In this document: one piece after another, positions 57,713-64,000 of the stretch
Layout of the letters: each line of letters starts with the position of its first letter
Numbering within the stretch: position 1 is the first letter of the stretch
Assembly: GCA_032622095.1 (NCBI GenBank)
Contig: CP136067.1
Coordinates: 131,443,990 to 131,507,989, forward strand
Direction: 5' to 3'
DNA from: Siphonodentalium dalli
Taxonomy: Eukaryota; Mollusca; Scaphopoda; Gadilida; Siphonodentaliidae
DNA: 64,000 nt
Made by a program: the position numbers and the translations under genes
Notes under the pieces: model-generated
Database searches by the model: none
What the model saw: only the letters and a program-made list of their open reading frames with translations
What the model was told of the DNA's origin: nothing

Positions 57713-59727
57713 AAGAGTGTCAGGTTATACCAGCACCCAGCACCCGAGAACTTTCCGATGAATGGCAACAAGCCATATTTCGACTAAATCCTGGAAAGTT
57801 ACCCATAATTCTGCTGTGGTTATGGAGTCGATTAATTAGGGCATTACTGAATAACCTCTGGTCTAGCCTGTAATGTCACACATTACTGAGTTTGTATTGT
57901 GGTGTTTGACTTGCAGTATAGACGTGACTATAATACTCTGTTTGAAATTCAATAGCTGGTGACTTGGAACACATATCTACAGTGCGATAAAGGCAACTGT
58001 TTGTCCTGTTTTGAACAGTCAATAACCCAACTATGCGCTCCGAGTAAATGGTATAGACTCTTAATTGGGATGTACACGTAATATCGCATGTTCTGTTGCC
58101 CTCCAACCATAATGTCATAGGCCACCAGACGGAAAGCCATTTACTCCAATTATAACGCGTTTACGGTGTAATTACCACTATCGCGCTTTGATCGCAGTTT
58201 AACCGGAAGTCATGCCTCGCGACCGATTGCTGCTAAACAGTTATTGCTCTGTTGCTAATATTGAGAAAACAGTCTGATTCGCGTTAAAGTGATCTAATCC
58301 AAAGTGGACCGTTGAGTGGAAATAAAATATATTTGCACCAGTTCACCTTACATGTGTGTCCACTGTGACCAACATACATGCCAAGAGATCCCGATTTCTC
58401 ATCGCCCGTGGTCTTCAATGCAAGTTATTCAAACAAACGTATTCTGATCTCTGACCTTAATGAACACAGTGGAAAGTAGATCGGATGATATTGTGATAAA
58501 CCGCGGCTGTTCGTGATAAATTTCGTTGTGACACGTGCAAAAATCCTCCAAAATTATCTTCCATTTTTGCCTATAATGCATGGCATCCACCCAGCATTGA
58601 TTCGCCACCGTTGACTGTTGAATATAGTTCAATTATATAAACACAACCCACCCATTTAGAAGCATTATCTGACACACACACGTATCATTTGTATAGTGCA
58701 GCGGACGGACTCTAAAAGTTCGCTAGCAATATGAATAATGAATATAGTCATACGGCACCATACACAGGCTTGTGATACATCATTTTGGAGGTTACGACAT
58801 TGCGCACCAGATAGGACCCGGTGTGAAATATGCAAATGTTGATTGTAAGAGGTTTAAACAGCGATTTTTGCTGAATTTTTCATCTTCAATCTCTCAAAGT
58901 CATCATTTGCATCATTTAGTGTTAAAATGTTATTTGTAACTTTTTTGTGAATTTTGGGTAACATATTTTTTCGTAAATCCAATATACAAGAGACATTGGA
59001 AACCAATGCTGACAAGCTTATTATGGCTTAGATGCCTCAAAAATGGTGTTACTATAGCAACAGAGTGTGATTTCTGAGAATTCTGCAAAATTATTTATAT
59101 TTGTGATAGCGGTGAACTTATTGGTGGATATATTTATATAATAATATTTATATGTTTATATATTTTTTTACAAATGATAGGCTACTATTTCTCAACCGGT
59201 CCTTTCTGGTGCGCAATGTCATATCCGCCAAAATGTTGTATTATACCAGCCTGTGTGTGGTGCCGACGGACTATTGTGGGATAATCCAGTATTACCACAC
59301 ACATTCTATACCGATCTATTATATATACCCAATTCAGCATAATACAGTCATATTTAAGCATATTATATGAACCCGAAATCCATGTATGTTACTATACAAT
59401 TATGATTATATATATCGTGTTGGTGATCGGAATATAAGGAAACTATGAGTGCTTATACAAATAAACTAATAATCCAACCTCGCTGCATCGAGCACAGCGG
59501 TCAAATGATGACCAGAACTAATTAACATAAAATATACGGATCATGTGTTCGACGATATGCGACCTCCATTATCTGAGTCATAGCAACAAGCTACCCATAG
59601 CAGTCATTAACAATCTTCCCGGGATGATATCAATACCAATATATCATCATTCTAGATTCATTCCGATTCCAGTTTCTATTCTAGTTTCATTCGAGTTAGC
59701 CGATGAGAGTCCATCCGAGAGGCTCCG
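57713..59727. other. No gene recognised
   Basis: A minus frame with ATG at 58140 (63 codons, MAFRLVAYDIMVGGQQNMRY ...) looks slightly protein-like but matches nothing I know and has no supporting context. The rest is AT-rich unique sequence. Confidence 0.4.
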
Positions 59728-60115
59728 TTAGCCCTTTACCCAACAAAACGGCCAAAACCGGCCAAATAAAGCTTCAACAGCCTAAAATATCTTCGGTCTG
59801 TCTCAATAGAACCATACAAATATGGATATCATTGGAACCGGCTCCTTGACCACATTGTGATAGTTACAGTTATGCCCTGTGCCAATGCATTCTCTTATAT
59901 ATGCGAGTCGACCATAGGTCACCTCGGATATATAAGAGAATGCATTGGCCTAAAAAAACACTTTTTACCATTTTTTCTTACATTCTTTAACAATTTTATA
60001 ATTTTTAATGTGTTAAGCCAATGCATTCTCTTATATATGCGAGGCGACCTATGGTCGACTCGCATATATAAGAGAATGCATTGGCACAGGGCCGTTCTGT
60101 TGGGTAAAGGGTTAG
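59728..60115. mobile_element. TTAA-2 element, copy 2, with TTAG borders
   Basis: Nearly identical to copy 1 but flanked by TTAG on both sides (59728-59731 and 60112-60115). Hairpins at 59881-59949 and 60017-60085. Ends CCCTTTACCCAACAAAACGG and (inverted) CCCTTTACCCAACAGAACGG. Confidence 0.87.
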
Positions 60116-60938
60116 ACGGGTCGCGATTTATCAACCGTGGCCATCGACATTTCCGGTCACCAAACCCCGCATCTACACATCTGATATTACAATTAAATAT
60201 AAGACTGTGACGAATCCATAACCATACACTAAACTCTTTTTAAATCGGTTACGTCTGCTTCACTTTTACTGACATATCCGTCAGGATACTCCAACATTCC
60301 CAATCGGCCAAGGTCTTCAATAAGGTATGCAAATCAAATTAGAGGCATACTATTTTTCGAGAATCGATGGCGTCATAGAGCACATTACAGCCTTCCTGTC
60401 GTTCATGGTTTTATACGTTACCGCCTACGGCTCAGAACGATGGTGACGCTAACGAGGTATGGAGATAATACGATCTGCAGATTCGAATCAAAGAAGCCCA
60501 AATAATTGATTGAGAAACTTCTTTTTCGGAACTGAATCCTTATGGTTTACGCGTATTTCTGGCAATCCGTGATATCTAATTTGTCAGTTTTGACCGCCCT
60601 CAAGGACATTGACTCCGTTATTACCACTGAGATGTCACGTAGGTACATGTCTCCGGAAATGTGACTGTCGGATGAATGACGGTATCTGTGCGTAATTTAT
60701 TAGCGTCCATTCAACCTCCATGCAGCGCCCTCTCCGTCATCACTGCGATAAACCACTGGCGGAGGGATGGTACTTTGCGGACAGATACATAAATTTGTAC
60801 GTATCGTCGGAACAATATTTAGTCACCTATTATCTTATTTTGACCACCAACAATTGCAATAATGGTATTTTTTTTCGGTATTGATAAGAACAATATGAAC
60901 CGCGCCAGACATAGACATGCATCCTAAAACATAATAAC
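60116..60938. other. No gene recognised
   Basis: Unique-looking sequence with nothing supported. Confidence 0.4.
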
Positions 60939-61270
60939 CAAGAAAACCAATGTCAGAAATGGTAACGCACTCAAGATAATATATTATATACCCATGATTG
61001 TAATTATAGAATATAAAATATATTGGTTTCACGAATGACCAACTCTTAATTCTGTTAAAACAACTAATCCTTCAAATTATTACAACAACTGTATATACGG
61101 CTTATCACTGAAGGTTTCTCATGAATCTCACCAGAATTCCCAACTACAACTTCTACCGGACTCGGCCTCCGGGTCGCAGTTCGTCCCAAAAATCCCATTT
61201 CTATAAATAAAACGCACATGGCCCATGTATACAATGTACCAAGTATCAGCGAAACATTATACACGCGGAG
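60939..61270. repeat. Family-U repeat, copy 4 (inverted, shortened)
   Basis: CAAGAAAACCAATGTCAGAA, TAACGCACTCAAGATAATAT, GGACTCGGCCTCCGGGTCGC and TATACACGCGGAGC mark it. The middle (AATAATGTTGATTTTTGG region) is deleted. Confidence 0.65.
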
Positions 61271-61429
61271 CTCGAAATACGATCATGTCAGAAATCCTTA
61301 CCAAAATTTATGTCCTTGTTGCAGTGGTATCTCTGTGGAGCGATGTTATAGATAAATCTGCCTTGAGTATGGCGTCCAGTAAGAAAGCCTGTGTATAGTG
61401 TGTCTGTAATTTGCAGAATGTGGTCCCCA

Positions 61430-61850
61430 GAAGTCGGAAGTCGGGATTTGTTTACCCTGTGCCAATGCATTCTCTTATATATGCGAGTCGACCATAGGTC
61501 GCCTCGCATATATAAGAGAATGCATTGGCCTAACAATTTTTTACAATTTTAATAATTTTTTCTTGTATTCTTTAACAATTTTATAAGTTCACCCGTACAG
61601 AGCCCCAGACAAACATGAGCAGACGACACTCTTCTATATGCTTATATATGTGTGTGGGGCTCCCTGCAGGGTAATGGATGTTTTTTTATTTTATGTCCTA
61701 AAAATTGTCAGAAACATTTATTTAAAAAAATGATAAAAAATTGTTAGGCCAATGCATTCTCTTATATATGCGAGGCGACCTATGGTCGACTCGCATATAT
61801 AAGAGAATGCATTGGCACAGGGTAAAAAAAATCTATGTCTGCGATAGCGG
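61430..61850. mobile_element. GTG-family element, copy 3, truncated both ends
   Basis: Only AGTCGGAAGTCGGGATT remains of the left terminus and TAAAAAAAATC of the right. The module spans 61455-61822 with hairpins 61461-61529 and 61748-61816. The core is inverted relative to copies 1 and 2 (TGTGGGGCTCCCTGCAGGG). Confidence 0.8.
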
Positions 61851-62178
61851 GCTAGCATCACAAAATTCACCATATGCGGATCTGATTCTGCTTAGGTTTC
61901 ATCTTCTGGGAAATATCTATAGTCTCAAATTAACATTGTTTTTAGTAACTTTTTACTCTTGTGGGAAGTTTCTCTATCGGGTGATTATAGTGACGCTATC
62001 CCGCACAGTATAGCCATCACCCAATAGTCATCTCCCAATAGTCATCACCCAATAGTAATCACCCAATAGTCATCTCGCTTATGCACGTCATTTTCTGCAA
62101 ATTAGGTCTGGGGATTTCATTCTCCAGATGACAGACACACTATTGGCAGGCTTGGCAATGAGAAACGTACTGTTTATA
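61851..62178. repeat. 14-15-bp tandem repeat and a dispersed pair
   Basis: CATCACCCAATAGT-type units occur four times at 62013-62071. AAATTCACCATATGCGGATC ... CATCTTCTGGGAAATATCT at 61861-61918 resembles AAATTCACCATCTGTGAACC ... CAACTGCTAAGGGAGATCT at 63019-63073. Confidence 0.7.
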
Positions 62179-62571
62179 TTAACCCTTTACCCAACAGAAG
62201 GGCACTGTGCCAATGCATTCTCTTATATATGCGAGTCGACCATAGGTCGCCTCGCATATATAAGAGAATGCATTGGCTTAACACATTAAAAATTATAAAA
62301 TTGTTAAAGAATGTAAGAACAAATGGTAAAAAGTGTTAAAAAAATTTAGGCCAATGCATTCTCTTATATATGCGAGGCGACCTATGGTCGACTCGCATAT
62401 ATAAGAGAATACATTGGCACAGGGCATAACTGTAACCATCACAATGTGGTCAATGAGCCGGTTCCAATGATATCCATATGTGTATGGTTTTATTGAGACA
62501 GACCCAAGATAATTTAGGCTGTTGCAGCTTTATTTGGCCGTTTTTGGCCGGTTTGTTGGGTAAAGGGTTAA
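62179..62571. mobile_element. TTAA-2 element, copy 3 (inverted)
   Basis: TTAA at 62179-62182 and 62568-62571. Reverse orientation to copies 1 and 2, so the CCGGCC-rich part is on the right. Hairpins at 62209-62277 and 62350-62418. More diverged than copies 1 and 2 are from each other. Confidence 0.87.
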
Positions 62572-62813
62572 TTACTAAAGCATCATTGGTGAGTAGTTAT
62601 CCCATGGGAAATGCTCAGATAATAAGTTCAACAAACGACCATAGATCTTATTATCTAAACATTTCCCTCAATAAATAGGACTCATTCTGTACTTTTATTT
62701 ATCTGTGATCTGCTTTTTCTACCTGTACATCCCATCAAAATAAAAAAATGGACCAATCCGATGTATACTGTTATAACTGACTGGGAGAATTCACTTAGTA
62801 TATAAAGGGTTAA
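62568..62813. mobile_element. TTAA-3 element
   Basis: After the shared TTAA it reads TTACTAAAGCATCATTGGTG, GAGTAGTTATCCCATGG and ACATTTCCCTCAATAAATAG. It ends ACTTAGTATATAAAGGGTTAA (TTAA 62810-62813). The outermost CCCTTTCTATA of the left end is missing where TTAA-2 abuts. Confidence 0.65.
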
Positions 62814-63945
62814 AGATTCACTGTCCGATTTGATGCGAAATAATTCAGAATTTCCTAAACCAATTGTATGAAACTCACATTAGACCAGCTGCGGGCTCCG
62901 AACTCATATCGATGTGTTCACAACTACGACAAAAGTCGGACACACTGACCTATGGAACATATCCGAAAATAGTGTGAATTTAGTGACGCTCTCCCGCAAG
63001 GAGGACGATACCGTCACCAAATTCACCATCTGTGAACCTCATTCTCTTTAGGCCTCAACTGCTAAGGGAGATCTAGGATCAGATTAAATTTCCCCAGTTG
63101 AAGCTGGTGATATCAATTGTATTGAACGGACACTAAGTAATCCCATGGATTGTTATCTGGCTCCAGACGACAATCCGCGAGATCGAGTAGTAATCCTCAG
63201 ACCGATGTAATCATATATGCAGAACTATAACGTTTGTATACTGGACATATTACTTCCTTTGGATAGGCACAATCCGACATCGATTTCACGAGAGTGGTCC
63301 CTCAAGTGGCTCAATAAATAAATCACATTTAATGAAACGTGAACCTTTATTTATTACACTATATCTTCTAGTCTGTCTAATATACTACATCCCAGTGACC
63401 TGATTAAATTTGCAACCAAAAATATTTATATATCTGCGATGCTCTAGAAATTCAGTCCAAACGATTGTCACCAGTTGCATATATATACGTATTGATCGAT
63501 TTTACGTGTATACATGGGTTATGTTCTTTGCCTTCGGTCCGTATAGTTGGTAAATGTAGGTATATCTCCCAATTTATTAGGAGATCCGTTTGTAATTATA
63601 ATTAACCTGGCATTGCTGAGGCAAATACTTCAATATTGATGCCAGATATTAAATTTCGAAGCTCATAAAGAGCCAATTTGACCAATACACTTGATTTGCC
63701 ACTCATAATTTCCGTTGCACCTGCAGAATCACGCATTGGTAATGAAAGGTAATATTCACCGACACGTTCGTCATCATTTTAGTACCCTAAAGCTACATAA
63801 TTAACTAACGCCTCGCTCTAAAGTCCATATTCAGTATAATCCAAGCAAATAAACTCACACATCGAACCTGGTTCTGGTAACGCACAAAACAATTTAAACA
63901 AGTCTTGTTGTTATAATATTGTGATGTAAGTCTATGGGGAGAGGA
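62814..63945. other. No gene recognised
   Basis: Contains the second copy of the pair noted at 61861. No gene supported. Confidence 0.4.
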
Positions 63946-64000
63946 GCAACCTAAGTTGTTATAACTTGTGCGCCGATCCCAATTGTACATAAATGCCAAT
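63946..64000 (+). pseudogene. Possible retrotransposon 3' end, cut by the window edge
   Basis: AACCTAAGTTGTTATAACTT then GTGCGCCGATCCCAATTGTA resembles 5846-5890 (ACCTAAGTTAAAATAAGTTG, TGCCCCGATCCC). The polyadenylation-like end would lie beyond 64000. Confidence 0.3.

Noticed and set aside
55332-62013. Recurrent small proteins such as CILLYMR--IYKRMHW
   Set aside because: They are translations of the 69-nt hairpins (23 codons, open on both strands), present wherever the module occurs.

Overview
The window looks like AT-rich nuclear DNA from a metazoan. It holds non-LTR retrotransposon tails with zinc-binding motifs and AATAAA-type 3' ends, many small DNA transposons with terminal inverted repeats (several bounded by TTAA), a long TG microsatellite, minisatellites and a kilobase satellite. 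There are no operons and no bacterial, phage or CRISPR features. A lophotrochozoan such as a mollusc is my guess from the style of the repeats; the sequence does not prove it. I recognise no intact host gene. The only protein-like stretches are decayed retrotransposon tails, a degenerate transposase-like remnant, a GC-rich broken locus with a signal-peptide-like start and Gly-X-Y-like runs (about 47.27-48.02 kb), and a few unassigned exon-like frames (45.89-46.10 and 48.20-48.44 kb among them).

Family names below are coined here. The leading theme is a double-hairpin module: two near-perfect 69-nt palindromes in inverted orientation (33-bp stems, loop ATA) around an AT-rich spacer of about 40-bp units. 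It begins CCCTGTGCC and ends GGCACAGGG. The same module sits inside at least three element families with unrelated ends. TTAA-1 has termini TTAACCCTTTCATG. TTAA-2 has termini TTAACCCTTTACCCAACA. GTG has termini GTGACCCGCCATATC and 4-bp target duplications. About 26 whole or partial hairpins lie in the window. Two further TTAA-bounded families, TTAA-3 and TTAA-4, lack the module.

Layout: 0-3.3 kb is a 22-copy 66-bp minisatellite with flanking segmental duplications, then a retrotransposon tail. 6.8-7.3 kb is a GTG element. 7.35-12.36 kb is a 5-kb inverted repeat whose arms carry a ~175-bp ladder of ATGGCGGC-type motifs and a decayed transposase-like frame. 12.5-15.3 kb is a cluster of TTAA elements. 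15.5-19.0 kb is a 301-bp tandem repeat interrupted by two related transposons. 19.7-21.4 kb holds a family-U repeat and a retrotransposon tail. 23.2-25.2 kb is a 2-kb terminal-inverted-repeat element. 25.6-28.9 kb has small elements and a tandem pair of palindrome-ended repeats whose hairpin loops point in opposite directions. 32.3-35.7 kb is a 3-kb satellite of 32- and 35-bp units that appears to be one overgrown terminal repeat of a transposon. 39.1-40.2 kb is another retrotransposon tail. 43-44 kb holds a GTG element and the TG microsatellite. 50.9-54.4 kb is a compound tandem array of a host-like segment plus TTAA-1 elements, with an 804-bp recent duplication. 55.2-62.8 kb holds TTAA-2 copies, family-U copies, a GTG copy and foldback DNA.

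Overall this is a transposon- and satellite-rich gene desert. Its interest lies in the shared hairpin cargo and in several signs of arm-to-arm sequence exchange in palindromes.
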